A stretch of 64,000 nucleotides of DNA from contig OZ024806.1 in NCBI GenBank assembly GCA_964017045.1, forward strand, positions 569,502 to 633,501. The letters are read 5' to 3'. This DNA comes from Omphiscola glabra. Its lineage: Eukaryota > Mollusca > Gastropoda > Lymnaeidae. Shown piece by piece: positions 44,255 to 55,931 of this stretch. A model generated the notes under the pieces. That model was given only the letters and a program-made list of their open reading frames with translations. It did no database searches and had not been told where the DNA came from. The number at the start of each line of letters is the position of its first letter. The first letter of the stretch is position 1. The translations under genes were made by a program, and so were the position numbers.

Positions 44255-46125
44255 TGTGTGGAGAGTATGTCCTGGGATAGAGTATGTCCAGGGATATATT
44301 AACAAGTCGTGTGGAGAGTATGTCCTGGGATATATTAACAATTTGTGTGGAGAGTATGTCCTGGGATATATTAACAATTTGTATTGAGAGTATGTCCTGG
44401 GATATATTAACAATTTGTGTGGAGAGTATGTCCTGGGATATATTAACAAGTCGTGTGGAGAGTATGTCCTGGGATATATTAACAAGTTGTGTGGAGAGTA
44501 TGTCCTGGGATATATTAACAAGTCATGTTAAGTGTATGTCCTGGGATATATTAACAAGTCGTGTTGAGAGTATGTCCTGGGATATATTAACAAGTCGTGT
44601 GAAGAGTATTTCCTGGGATATATTAACAAGTCATGTGGAGAGTATGTCCTGGGATATATTAACAAGTCGTGTTGAGAGTATGTCCTGGGATAGAGTATGT
44701 CCTGGGATAGAGTATGTCCAGGGATATATTAACAAGTCGTGTTGAGAGTATGTCCTGGGATATATTAACAAGTCATGTGAAGAGTATTTCCTGGGATATA
44801 TTAACAAGTCGTGTGGAGAGTATGTCCTGGGATATATTAACAAGTCGTGTTGAGAGTATGTCCTGGGATAGAGTATGTCCTGGGATAGAGTATGTCCAGG
44901 GATATATTAACAAGTCGTGTGGAGAGTATGTCCTGGGATATATTAACAAGTCGTGTGGAGAGTATGTCCTGGGATATATTAACAAGTCGTGTGGAGAGTA
45001 TGTCCTGGGATATATTAACAATTTGTGTGGAGAGTATGTCCTGGGATATATTAACAATTTGTATTGAGAGTATGTCCTGGGATATATTAACAATTTGTGT
45101 GGAGAGTATGTCCTGGGATATATTAACAAGTCGTGTGGAGAGTATGTCCTGGGATATATTAACAAGTTGTGTGGAGAGTATGTCCTGGGATATATTAACA
45201 AGTCATGTTAAGTGTATGTCCTGGGATATATTAACAAGTCGTGTTGAGAGTATGTCCTGGGATATATTAACAAGTCGTGTGAAGAGTATTTCCTGGGATA
45301 TATTAACAAGTCATGTGGAGAGTATGTCCTGGGATATATTAACAAGTCGTGTTGAGAGTATGTCCTGGGATAGAGTATGTCCTGGGATAGAGTATGTCCA
45401 GGGATATATTAACAAGTCGTGTTGAGAGTATGTCCTGGGATATATTAACAAGTCATGTGAAGAGTATTTCCTGGGATATATTAACAAGTCGTGTGGAGAG
45501 TATGTCCTGGGATATATTAACAAGTCGTGTTGAGAGTATGTCCTGGGATAGAGTATGTCCTGGGATAGAGTATGTCCAGGGATATATTAACAAGTCGTGT
45601 GGAGAGTATGTCCTGGGATATATTAACAAGTCGTGTGGAGAGTATGTCCTGGGATATATTAACAAGTCGTGGGGAGAGTATGTCCTGTGATATATTAACA
45701 ATTTGTGTGGAGAGTATGTCCTGGGATATATTAACAAGTCGTGTGGAGAGTATGTCCAGGGATATATTAACAAGTCGTGTGGAGAGTATGTCCTGGCATA
45801 TATTAACAAGTTGTGTGGAGAGTATGTCCTGGGATATATTAACAAGTAGTGTGGAGAGTATGTCCTGGGATATATTAACAAGTCGTGTGGAGAGTATGTC
45901 CTGGGATATATTAACAAGTCGTGTTGAGAGTATGTCCTGGGATATATTAACAAGTCGTGTGGAGAGTATGTCCTGGGATATATTAACAAGTCATGTGGAG
46001 AGTATGTCCTGGGATATATTAACAAGTCGTGTGGAGAGTATGTCCTGGGATATATTAACAAGTCGTGTTGAGAGTATGTCCTGGGATATATTAACAAGAC
46101 GTGTTGAGAGTATGTCCAGGGATAT
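44255..46125. repeat. Minisatellite, 36-bp unit with a 680-bp higher-order repeat
   Basis: About 52 copies of aacaagtcgtgtggagagta + tgtcctgggatatatt. Marker variants recur exactly 680 bases apart: gtattgagag at 44381 and 45061, catgttaagtg at 44523 and 45203, and tagagtatgtcctgggatag. A block of about 680 bp has therefore been duplicated. Long ORFs on both strands are artefacts. Confidence 0.96.
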
Positions 46126-46254
46126 ATTTCAGCAGCTGCTTCATGATTTGAAAAATGGTACAGGTTTTAGTCCAGCATTGGATGAATGATGTGATATCAC
46201 TGACACACAGTCCAACTTATTTTTTGGGTTAGATGAGACTATTATTTGTACTTC

Positions 46255-46450
46255 ACGAACTCTAGATAGTACTATCACTGGTACTTCACCAAATTCAGAT
46301 AGTATTATCACTGGTACTTCACCAACTCTAGAAAGTACTATCACTGGTACTGGACCAACTCTTGATAGTAGTATCACTGGTACTTCACCAACTCTAGATA
46401 TTACTATCACTGGTACTGGACCAACTCTAGATAGTACTCATCCTGGCACT
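46255..46450. repeat. Short array (tatcactggtacttcaccaa)
   Basis: About six copies of a 33-bp unit with ctctagatagtac, inside or next to the hAT remnant. The 46130-46250 segment is unique. Confidence 0.85.
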
Positions 46451-46676
46451 TCAGCAGATCCAGAAAATAGTGCTACCAGCTCCAGGAGAGACAACAAGCA
46501 ATTCTGCTAATATTCCTCACTTCCCCGCCCTTGCAAAGGCTACACAACAACTTCCAGAGCTGGTCACAAGTCAGCGACTCAATCTATTGTTAGAAAAGTT
46601 GAAGTTAGATTTCAAGGATCGTTTTAAAGATATTCACAGTCTTACTCCTGTTTTAATTTTTGTTGAAATTCCCTTT

Positions 46677-47000
46677 ACATATGATATCTCCATTGTAGCC
46701 ACAGAGATATCATTATTACATATGATATCTCCATTGTAGCCACAAAGATGTCATTATTACATATGATATCTCCATTATAGCCCCAAAGATGTCATTATTA
46801 CGTATGACATCTCCATTGTAGCCACAAAGATGTCATTATTTCGTATGATATCTCCATTGTAGCCACAAAGATGTCATTATTACATATGATATCTCCATTG
46901 TAGCCACAAAGATGTCATTATTACATATGATATCTCCATTGTAGCCACAAAGATGTCATTATTACGTATGATATCTCTATTGTAGCCACAAAGATGTCAT
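46677..47000. repeat. Minisatellite, 41-bp unit grown from hAT coding sequence
   Basis: About eight copies of atgatatctccattgtagcc + acaaagatgtcattattac. The first copy continues the transposase frame (PFTYDISIVATEISLL), so the unit originated in the hAT coding region. Confidence 0.9.
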
Positions 47001-47009
47001 TATTAGGAG

Positions 47010-47268
47010 CATATGAAGAGCTTATTTTCAAAACGCTGTATATCCATTTTGGGGGTTTTGAGATTATTCAACTTTTTACAAAAAATTAATAAAGCGTTTA
47101 GAGGATTAAATACTTTTTAGACACAAATAAAATAGGAATATAATGTGTTTAGTATATAGAATTTACCATGTCCTAAACAAACCTGTTTTGCTCTACAAAA
47201 TGGTTAGGTTTTTTCATTTTTTTAAAAATGGTGGATACCGCGTTTTGAAAATAAGCTCTTCATATGAA
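47010..47268. mobile_element. Inverted-repeat (MITE-like) element, about 260 bp
   Basis: Inverted repeats of about 40 bp lie at the ends: catatgaagagcttattttc + aaaacgctgtatatccattt on the left, and aaatggtggataccgcgttt + tgaaaataagctcttcatatg on the right. The interior is AT-rich. The outermost CATATG is palindromic, so it could be part of the repeat or a target-site duplication. The element interrupts the hAT transposase remnant. Confidence 0.8.
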
Positions 47269-47604
47269 GGAGGAGATTCAGCATACCGTGGCTCTTCATG
47301 ACAAACATAAGAATGAGTCGCCAACTTAATTCTGGGGGAGCTATGTTTCTTCAGATGAATTTCCACAAATATTGAAATGTTGTGAGAAGATATTGAGGAT
47401 GGTTTGAAGCACCTACATCTGTCAAGCTGTGAGAAGATTTGATGATGTTTGGAAGCACCTACATCTGTGAAGCTGGATTCTATGTAGGACCAACATCAAG
47501 TCCAAAAAAACTAAATGCTTTGACTGACAAACATTTAGGAAACCTAATGTCAACGGTTATGAAAATCACTGTTGTTAGAATGAACGTTGTTTGGGTCTGT
47601 GAGT

Positions 47605-47945
47605 TGTGTCATGAGTGTAAATGTCAGGTACTGTGAGTTGTGTCATGAGTGTAAATGTCAGGTACTGGGAGTTGTGTCATGAGTGTAAATGTCAGGAATT
47701 GAATAATAAAGTGTTTGGATATAAGGAGATAGAGAGAGTGTAAGAGAGAAAGAGTTGATTAACAACATAGTCACGAGACTTTCGTGAAAGCTCCTGTGCT
47801 TTGGATAGACTGTGTAGTTATAAGGAGATAGAGAGAGTGTAAGAGAGAAAGAGTTGATTAACAACATAGTCACGAGACCTTCGTGAAAGCTCCTGTGCTT
47901 TGGATAGACTGTGTAGTTATAAGGAGATACTGTAACCAAGTGAAT
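47605..47945. repeat. Tandem duplications (34-bp and about 115-bp units)
   Basis: At 47600-47695 are three copies of gtgagttgtgtcatgagtgt + aaatgtcaggtact. At 47715-47930 are two copies of a roughly 115-bp block (ataaggagatagagagagtg ... gactgtgtagtt). Confidence 0.9.
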
Positions 47946-47965
47946 CTGAGTGACAGATACACGAA

Positions 47966-48240
47966 ATAATAATAATAATAAAGTTTATTAGAAAAATCAC
48001 GCTTCATCCCCAAAGGCTCGAAGCGCAGTACAAAGTCAAATCTAGGAGATACTAGCTAGCTGGAAAAGATGGTAAACAACATCACCCCAGCAGGTGTTTG
48101 CGAAATAGAACCCAAGCCATTCGTAAAGTGTTTGTGTTTTAATATTCAGTGTGCCTGGGTATTGGTTGACAGTGTTGTAGAGTACCATCGACAAAAGTTG
48201 CCAGAAAATACTGGAATATGTACAACTTGAGTAATACAGT
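47966..48240 (-). mobile_element. SINE-like element with (TTATTA) tail
   Basis: On the minus strand the element ends gcgcttcgagcctttgggga, then a tgaagcgtgattttt block and (TTATTA)n. The same tail ends the LINE copy at 57247-58079, so the two share a 3' end recognised by one reverse transcriptase. The left (5') limit, near 48240, is uncertain. Confidence 0.6.
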
Positions 48241-48360
48241 ATTTTAAAAAGTAATAAGAGCAGCAGTTAGTGAAAACCAGCAGCAAAATAAGAATATTGC
48301 AAGTTCAAGATAAATATCGCATTTAACATGCGCTACAGTTTTCATTAGCTAACGGATATC

Positions 48361-49240
48361 TCATTCTTGATGCCTAAGGCAAGAAGTATTAATAGATTGA
48401 ATAATTTTCCTAAAAAGTAAAAAAGACAATTCTTTAGAGATGTCATGGGTTTCGGTTTCCTGTCCCCAGTCAAAAAAGTTGTACAGCACCGACTTCAGGT
48501 AACTGGGTTTATGTCTCGGTGTGTGCTCTTTCTTACTTAGACATACTCTTTCCAGATGGCCTTTCTTGTGGCAACTGCGGCTGGTCATGTCTCAATATCT
48601 GCAGACATTTACCGTATGATGTTTGCCTCCACATCTGTCATAAGTTCCAACTAAAAAAATCATGTCCCTGAGATTTAGAAAACTGTTCTGCCTGATGTTC
48701 TTTGATATTTCTTTTGGTATTTACTTTATTAACAGGAATTTCTTGGTGGGCTGTTTCTTTTGCACATTTAGCTGCTTTCTCTGCACATTAGCTGCTTTCT
48801 CTTTTGCACATTTAGCTGCGTCCTCTGCACATTAGCTGCCTCCACTTTCTCTTTTGCACATTTAGCTGCGTCCTCTGCACATTAGCTGCCTCCTCTTTCT
48901 CTTTTGCACATTTAGCTGCGTCCTCTGCACATTAGCTGCCTCCTCTTTCTCTTTTGCACATTTAGCTGCGTCCTCTGCACATTAGCTGCCTACTCTTTCT
49001 CTTTTGCACATTTAGCTGCGTCCTCTGCACATTAGCTGCCTACTCTTTCTCTTTTGCACATTTAGCTGCGTCCTCTGCACATTAGTTGCTTTCTCTTTTG
49101 CACATTTAGCTGCGTCCTTTGCACATTAGCTGCCTACTCTTTCTCTTTTGCACATTTAGCTGCTTCCTTTGTTTCCACAGCTATTTCAACTGCTTTATTC
49201 AAGGTCAATTCTGTGTCCTTCGTTCTAAATATCTTCAATA
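48361..49240 (-). pseudogene. Ty3/Gypsy gag region with zinc knuckle
   Basis: The minus strand reads DRCGGKHHTVNVCRY, then, after a stop, SCHKKGHLERVCLSKK, a C-x2-C-x4-H-x4-C type knuckle region as in Gypsy gag proteins. Upstream NKAVEIAVETKEAAKCAKEK precedes the 50-bp array at 48770-49165. Confidence 0.72.
48765..49168 (-). repeat. Minisatellite, 50-bp unit grown from gag
   Basis: About eight copies of cttttgcacatttagctgcg + tcctctgcacattagctgcc with a ctctttct spacer. On the minus strand the first unit continues the gag frame (EAAKCAKEKE), so the unit derives from coding sequence. Confidence 0.88.
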
Positions 49241-49889
49241 TCGCTACATTATTTACTGAGCACCTGGCCCTCAGTGCTTCATCTAGTGGATTTTTTTATT
49301 GCACCAAAATCACACCTTGCCGCCTCTTGTCTAATGTGTGCAGCAGATTATTTAATCATAATGGTCTCCCCAGGCTTTCTACTGGTACGGGCCAAAATAT
49401 AAATTGTTCTGTTCTGACAACTTTTGCTGGGTCAAAATGGTCCATCATCAGTAAATAAACCTCTTTCAGTGATAATAAATGTATTTCTTGCGGTTTGACA
49501 ACAATTTGTGAATCTCCAGTGTTGGATTCGATTTTGCAAGAAAAGTTTGAGCTTGCTTACTTTTCTTTTGATATCGTGTTTGCTAACACAAATGTTTCAT
49601 AACGAGCATACTACTAGTAATAGTTATCAGATAAGATGTCTACATTATCATTCATTATGATTAAAACTCGCAAATTTCATCTAATAAGACGTAGTCACTG
49701 TTGCCAATTTCCTTTTGCTGTCTCAAATTGGCACCAGCTCGAACTGGGTCAGAGTTGACTCGGCCATTTAAAGTGTGTAGTGTGTAGTTATAGTTAAGTG
49801 CAGTCCGCGTATTTACGCAGAACAAGTCAAATAATGGTAGTAATCGATCGTTTACTTCGAAAAGTACTTACTTGATACTGGCCACCATC

Positions 49890-50001
49890 TGTTATGTTTT
49901 TATTTAAAACAATTAGGTCATGAACTATCTACAGTATACAATAACTTGAATAAGTGCGTTGATTTCTTCGAGCGGCTCTTGTTCGTGACACACATGTAAC
50001 A
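49890..50001 (-). other. Candidate LTR of the Ty3/Gypsy remnant
   Basis: On the minus strand this segment starts TGTTACATG and ends CATAACA, with AATAAAAAC near its end, as an LTR would (5'-TG...CA-3' with short inverted ends). It is followed by GATGGTGGCCAGTATCAAG, where a primer-binding site is expected. It is short, and no partner LTR was found. Confidence 0.35.
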
Positions 50002-50050
50002 CACTCAGTCCAAAATACCGGTCATGCGTAACGGTATACCTCAGATGTCT

Positions 50051-50217
50051 ATCTGCAGTGGCGTAGCGAGCTTAACTCGCGCCCGGGTCACAATACCTTT
50101 TTAGCGCCCCCCCCCCCATTCGAAAACCATACAATATTATATGTAAAATATACCATTTGGCGCCCCTTTGTGAGTAGCGCCCGGGGCATGATGCCCCCTT
50201 GCCCCCATCCCCCACTG
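50051..50217. mobile_element. Possible MITE beginning cagtggcgtagc
   Basis: The segment begins cagtggcgtagcgagc and ends cccccactg, with gcgccc- and cccccc-rich arms (gcgcccgggtcaca, gagtagcgcccggggcatga). The CAGTGGCGTAGC start is typical of short animal DNA transposons, but the inverted match is limited to CAGTGG/CCACTG. Confidence 0.45.
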
Positions 50218-50355
50218 TCCACTATAACAAGTAATTTGCATACAACTACAGGATAAAGTAAAGGGTTCTATATGATAATATAAATTTGTAGGCAGTGGAA
50301 CCAAATTTATTTATAAAATATTACAAACTATTTTTGTATGCTATGGTTACATAGT

Positions 50356-50798
50356 CATCATCATCAACATCATCAGGTCCCGTAGTCCTTCGACCGTTGG
50401 GGCGCCACAGATGACATGTACACTATTCTTCTCCATTCCTCTCGGTCTTCTGCCCTACGCATAGCATCGCCTAGTTGTAATCCCGTCCATTCTATGATAT
50501 TATCTTCCCACCTTTTTCTTTGTCTTCCTCTTCTTCTTCCTCCTCTAGTAGTGCCCTGCAAGATCTCTTTGGCGAGCCCTTGTTTTCTGGTCACGTGGCC
50601 ATACCACTCAAGTTTGCGCTTTTTAACAGACGTCAGGAGGTCATCGTATTGCCCAATTGCCTGACGAATCCTTTCTTTTATTTGCTCATTGGTGATGTGG
50701 TCTCTATAGCAGATGCCAAGAATGCCTCTGAAACATCTCATCTCCATCGCCTTTCAAGTTCTGCTGTTAACGTCCAGGACTCACATTGGTTTTTGTAT
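50356..50798 (-). mobile_element. 5'-truncated LINE (RT C-terminal fragment) with target-site duplications
   Basis: The minus strand encodes MEMRCFRGILGICYRDHITN, then KLEWYGHVTRKQGLAKEILQ and RRRGRQRKRWEDNI, the familiar C-terminal region of endonuclease/reverse-transcriptase LINEs (R-x-LGI...R-x-WYGHV-x-R). The 3' end has a (TGATGA)n tail, seen as catcatcatcaacatcatc on the plus strand. The element is flanked by a perfect 12-bp duplication, tggttacatagt, at 50344-50355 and 50799-50810. Confidence 0.88.
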
Positions 50799-51629
50799 TG
50801 GTTACATAGTATGTAACATTACATACGCGTGATCCTAAATGTTGTTGTTTTAAATAAGGTTTATTACTATTGAAGAGAGACTGCACAAGAAATCAAATAG
50901 ATCTAAATAATATTCTAGTGGTTGAAAAGGTTTATTCAAATCATTAAAATTATAAAGACACGGCTGACTCATTATAAAGACACGACTGACTCTAGGAGGT
51001 TGACAAAATAAATTTGAAATGTATCTTTAAGCAAATTTTATTTCAGGGCTTTGACCATTTTGTAGACAGTTGGGATGAGTCTGTTTAATAATTTTCTGTG
51101 ATAACTACTCACGTGTGAAGTGATTTACATTGTAAATTGTTGAGTGAAAATAAAACTAGGAGACATTCATGATTTAAAATAGTACAGGTAATAAACATGT
51201 ATTATAAACCACTTCAAATTTAGTGTTCGTTAGGCCATGGAAGTGGCCTCCACATACACCATTTATTAGTTATTTATGTAGTTAGTTATGTAGTTCCGTA
51301 GTTCATATTTATGTATATATGTAATTCATAGTGTCAACATACATGAACCTTGAAAACCAAATCAATTTTTGTTTAATATATAAGAATATCTTTTAATGAA
51401 GTATTGACCCTAAATCTATAAAGCTTATTTAATTTAAAACAATTTCAATGGCATGAATAAAATATTGAGCACCTATAAAGCACAAAATGTCTGGTAGAAA
51501 AAGCTGTTACAACAACAAATAGTGGATTGGATATGCATATGTGATATCAATTTCTTTCTTCCTGATTCAAAATTTAATGATGAATGGGTCTACATTTAAA
51601 TTTACAGAGCAGCAGTTGGTAAAAACACA

Positions 51630-52015
51630 AACATTGTAACAAATAAACCGTTACAACATGGCCATCACCAAACATTGTAACAAATAAATTGGTTACAACA
51701 TGGCCATCACCAAACATTTTAACAAATGAACTGTTACAACCTGGCCATCACCACACATTGTAACAAATGAACTGTTACAACCTGCCCATCACCACACATT
51801 GTAACAAATGAACTGGTTACAACCTGGCCATCACCACACATTGTAACAAATAAACTAGTTTAAAACCTGGCCATCACCACACATTGTAACAAATAAACTG
51901 GTTACAACCTGGCCATCCCCAAACATTGTAACAAATGAACTGTTACAACATGGCCATCACCAAACATTGTAACAAATGAACTGTTACAACATGGCCATCA
52001 CCAAACTTGATGCAA
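51630..52015. repeat. Minisatellite, about 42-bp unit (ttacaacctggccatcacca)
   Basis: About nine copies with cacattgtaacaaatgaact. Confidence 0.93.
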
Positions 52016-53084
52016 TGACAAAAGTAACCAGTGGCCAGGTCAGTTGTAACATTCATTGTGCTACATTTTAGAGTTCTTGACATCATGTTGAAATCAGGGC
52101 AGAAAAGAAATAAGTTGAACTCTATGGTCCATTACTATGACATGGGTACATCTCAAACAAAGCTCCCATCTGAAGAGCCATTCCACTGAGTAATCACTAT
52201 GGTCCATTACTATCACATGTGTACATCTCAAAAGCTCTCTTCTGAAGAGCCCTTCCACTGAGTATATAGATTAAAATGTAAAATTTTGCAAAAAATTGTA
52301 AGTAAAATTATAACATTGGTTCGGATTATAAAAAAAAGATGAAATTCAACAGTCAGCCATTTTGCACCATGTTCTGATCCATTCATCAGTTTCACGTCTG
52401 ATCTTAATTATGATAATATCTTGGGGAATTATTTGACTTAGTTCTTATATTATCTTCAGAATCTTATGAGTTGCCGTGATGCAAGCAATCAAGTTAGAGT
52501 TATGAGACAGAAAAAATATTTTTTAAGTCTCCAAGCGGAAGAGATTAAAGGTTAAAACTTATAATAAAAATACATAATAATGAATACAATTTTAGAAAGT
52601 TTACAGTAATCAGTTAATGATACAAGAACAAATCTGTTCTGTACAGAGTCAATAAAATAGAAATGTTATCAAATGATAAGTACATAAACAGGATAAATTG
52701 AGAAGAGGATTCTGGATGACCCTGACCTTTAGACAAGAGTTTATCATAATCATCATCATTCTGATCCAGTTAAATTTGGGCGTGTGCCCTCCGGTCTAGG
52801 CGAGACTTACTGAATTTTTGCATCAAAATTTTAAATTACGATGATATATTTATTTTTTAAATTAAAAAACATCCAAATGCTTAAAATATTTTTGGGTCAA
52901 TAAATGAGTGTAGCCAAAACCAAAAAATGGGTGCTGTCACGCCCCACCAGTGGTGCCGCCAGGTCCCACCAGTGGTGCCATCACGCCCCACAAGTGGTGC
53001 TAACAACCACAGAAACACTACACTGAGTGAAAGTAAACTTTTCAAAACTTATTTCAACTGATTGAGAAAGAGGAAAACAGCTTT

Positions 53085-53545
53085 AGCCCAGCCATGGCAA
53101 GGACAGTCAAGTCCAACCATGACTAGGACAGTCAAGTCCAACCATGACAAGAACAGTCAAGTCCAACCATGACAAGAACAGTCAAGTCCAACCATGACAA
53201 GAACAGTCAAGTCCAACCATGACAAGAACAGTCAAGTCCAACCATGACAAGAACAGTCAAGTCCAACCATGACAAGAACAGTCAAGTCCAGCCATGACAA
53301 GAACAGTCAAGTCCAACCATGACTAGGACAGTCAAGTCCAACCATGACTAGGACAGTCAAGTCCAACCATGACAAGAACAGTCAAGTCCAACCATGACAA
53401 GAACAGTCAAGTCCAGCCATGACAAGAACAGTCAAGTCCAACCATGACTAGGACAGTCAAGTCCAACCATGACAAGGACAGTCAAGTCCAACCATGACAA
53501 GAACAGTCAAGTCCAACCATGACTAGAACAGTCAAGTCCAGCTCA
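53085..53545. repeat. Minisatellite, 25-bp unit (gtccaaccatgacaagaaca)
   Basis: About 18 copies, with atgactaggacag variants. Confidence 0.95.
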
Positions 53546-53764
53546 AACAAAAAATGATTACACAGTAACACAGCAAATAAATAAAATTTGAAGAAAATCT
53601 CATCATTTGAGATGACCTTTTTAAGATGACTTTTAAAGATGACTTTTTAAGATGGCGTGAGCAGCTAGTCAGCTCATAAATCAAAGTTATTAAGTACATC
53701 TCTTTTTTTAACAAGTGAACGGAATATGCACGGAGGAGTTTAAACATGAATATCAAGAATCATA

Positions 53765-54275
53765 TCTGACACTTGCAAGACTATAGATGTCAGTCTGACA
53801 AGGTAACAATTGCAAGACTATAAATGTCAGTCTGACAAGATGACAATTGCAAGACTATAGATGTCAGTCTGACAAGATGACAATTGCAAGACTATAGATC
53901 TCAGTCTGATAAGGTGACAATTGCAAGACTATAGATGTCAGTCTGATAAGGTGACAATTACAAGACTATAGATGTCAGTCTGAGAAGGTGACAATTGCAA
54001 GACTATAGATGTCAGTCTGATAAGGTGACAATTGCAAGACTATAGATGTCAGTCTGATAAGGTGACAATTACAAGACTATAGATGTCAGTCTGAGAAGGT
54101 GACAATTGCAAGACTATAGATGTCAGTCTGATAAGGTGACAATTGCAAGACTATAGATGTCAGTCTGACAAGATGACAATTGCAAGACTATAGATGTCAG
54201 TCTGACAAGATGACAATTGCAAGACTATAGATGTCAGTCTGACAAGATGACAATTGCAAGACTATAGATGTGACT
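53765..54275. repeat. Minisatellite, 37-bp unit (ttgcaagactatagatgtca)
   Basis: About 14 copies with gtctgacaagatgacaa or gtctgataaggtgacaa. A two-unit pattern (attgcaag, attacaag plus ctgagaagg) is repeated. Confidence 0.95.
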
Positions 54276-55697
54276 GATTTGTTATTAGATGTTTCTCAAG
54301 TTGTGACAGTCTGGCATCAAACAAAATGATCAAATACAAATTAGAGAAGAACTTAAACCATTTTTACTTTTGCTTCAACGGTTTCTCTATACAGGTCATT
54401 TATATAGGTCACTGAGAATGAGATCAGGCGGTTATTTTAATTTAAATATTTAAAAAATCGGGGTTCCCAAATGGGGTAGATATGGACCCTTGAAAATCTG
54501 AAAGTTGGAATGTAGCAATATTTCATTTATAACTCACTTCCTTTAATTGAATTAAAATTATGTTATTCTTATTGACATGAAGTTGAACATAGGTTTCAAA
54601 CCTTTTTTGAGTTACGACCCCTTTTTACAGAAGCAAAGGGCTTGCGTCTCCGAAAAATTAAAAATGTACATTGACAGAGAATTTTGTTCCGTTTTTTAAA
54701 TCTTCAGTTTTTTCATTAAAAAGAATATTTCTTTAAAAACAGATAACCGTCATCCACCGTCATCCACCCAATTTGAGGTTGTCATCCAGGGATTGCAGAC
54801 CAGGGACAATTAATTTAATGACATGTTATCCATTTTTTATTTCCCATCCAAAGAGAGTGAGATGCACTCATTTATTGTTGAGTAAACAGAGTGTGATCCG
54901 GAATCAATGCTGCTAGCTATGATTGTCAGTTATTATCTATTTTAAATATACAATAGTTAAGTAAGAACAATACTGGCTACACGGGTAGTATCACACTTTA
55001 GTGGCTATTCTGTAGCATCACACTCTACAAAACAACATCAAATATATTTTACAATAGCTTTTTAAAAAAAGAACATAAATATCACATTTAACAGAAAACT
55101 GCTTCTAATACTTCTTAGTCACAATTAACTTAACTGAAGACTGCTTATATGTAAGTAGGTCACATTAAACTCAACTGAAAACTGCTTATATGTAAGTAAG
55201 TCACATTAAACACAACTGAAAACTGTTTATATGTAAGTAGGTCACATTTAAGAGTATTTTTTTCGATCATTCTGACTTTTCATCATTAAACTTAATATTT
55301 CTTTAAATATTAGAAATAAGGATTTCTATTAATTCCATCAGAAAGAATCTATTTTAAATAACGGGGAAACTTTCAAATCAGCAGAAGTACAAGGAAAATA
55401 AAAAATTAATATCAGAGTTGAATTTAAATTTTCGTTGGTGTAGGTTATACTGCAATGCTTTGATTAGTAAGGAACAATTTTTTAGTTTAGAAATTAGTTA
55501 GAAAGTAAATTATTAAGACAGGGTCTAGGGTCCTCAACCTTTAGGCACGAAGCTAAACACACACATCTGAACAGTGGACTATAGTGCCAGTTATCCCAAG
55601 GTTGAGCTCCCTTGGTCTCAAACATTTGGAATGGTCTAGAAATTACCTCCCATGGCACTTCATTTCCTAAAGAACATCATCGCAACATTTGAGAATG

Positions 55698-55931
55698 TCA
55701 GTTTGATGGCTTGAGATCGAACCCGAGCAGGTTCTCCGTTATGATTGTGCTGAGTGACAACAGTTTAAATGGCGGGTGCTTGCTGATCTCCTCGGCGTGG
55801 GGAATAGAGTTCGTGATCCAAAAGTTGGCAAAAGGGGGGTCGCTGTCCAAGAATTTCTTCCAGGAGTTGCCAGGAAAAACCGGGTGTGTGACATAGGCGC
55901 TGACGGCCGTGGCTCCGTGCTCAAGCAGGAC
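55698..55931 (-). CDS. PRPP synthetase terminal exon
   Basis: The minus-strand acceptor is gttaaccacag and the phase is 0. It encodes [60 protein letters not shown] and [21 protein letters not shown]. NSWKKF and [11 protein letters not shown] are hallmarks of the PRS4-like C-terminus. Confidence 0.92.
   Translation of the reverse strand, partial: VLLEHGATAVSAYVTHPVFPGNSWKKFLDSDPPFANFWITNSIPHAEEISKHPPFKLLSLSTIITENLLGFDLKPSN

Larger units (their letters stand above)
46480..47600 (+). pseudogene. hAT transposase remnant (ZBED-like)
   Basis: The left part reads QRLNLLLEKLKLDFKDRFKD, then HSLTPVLIFVEIPF. The right part, across frames, reads NFWGSYVSSDEFPQILK-like sequence, then FGSTYICEAGF, IKSKK and NALTDKHLGNLMSTVMK. 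The last is the hAT C-terminal dimerisation motif (FGSTY-x-CE-x-x-F-S...LTD-x-HL). A tandem array (46677-47000) and an inverted-repeat element (47010-47270) sit between the two parts. Confidence 0.78.
40395..50001 (-). mobile_element. Ty3/Gypsy-type LTR retrotransposon remnant, nested and expanded
   Basis: On the minus strand, from high to low coordinates, lie: a candidate short LTR (49890-50001), gag with a zinc knuckle (about 49250-48360), the start of RT (42940-42000, turned into a minisatellite), RNase H (42063-41619), integrase (41400-40936) and the integrase C-terminus (40620-40416). Stops and frameshifts occur throughout, most of the RT is missing, and no second LTR was found. Its inner part has been displaced by a hAT remnant and several tandem arrays, so the element spans about 9.6 kb although little of it is original. 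Confidence 0.8.
50811..55697. other. Intergenic region between LINE and PRPP synthetase gene
   Basis: No coding exon is seen. Besides the arrays listed separately, it has a two-copy duplication at 52120-52265 (ctatggtccattactat...). At 52735-52800 is a caatcatcatcattctgatc segment resembling the tail of the LINE at 50356. At 52925-53005 are gtcacgccccaccagtggtg repeats. At 54455-54680 is hAT-like debris (ggggttcccaaatggggta). At 55130-55255 are three copies of a 41-bp unit with gtaggtcacatt. Confidence 0.65.

Noticed and set aside
44284..46189. Series of long ORFs on both strands (SWDILTSRVES type)
   Set aside because: Artefacts of a 36-bp array; no start context, no homologue, both strands equally open.
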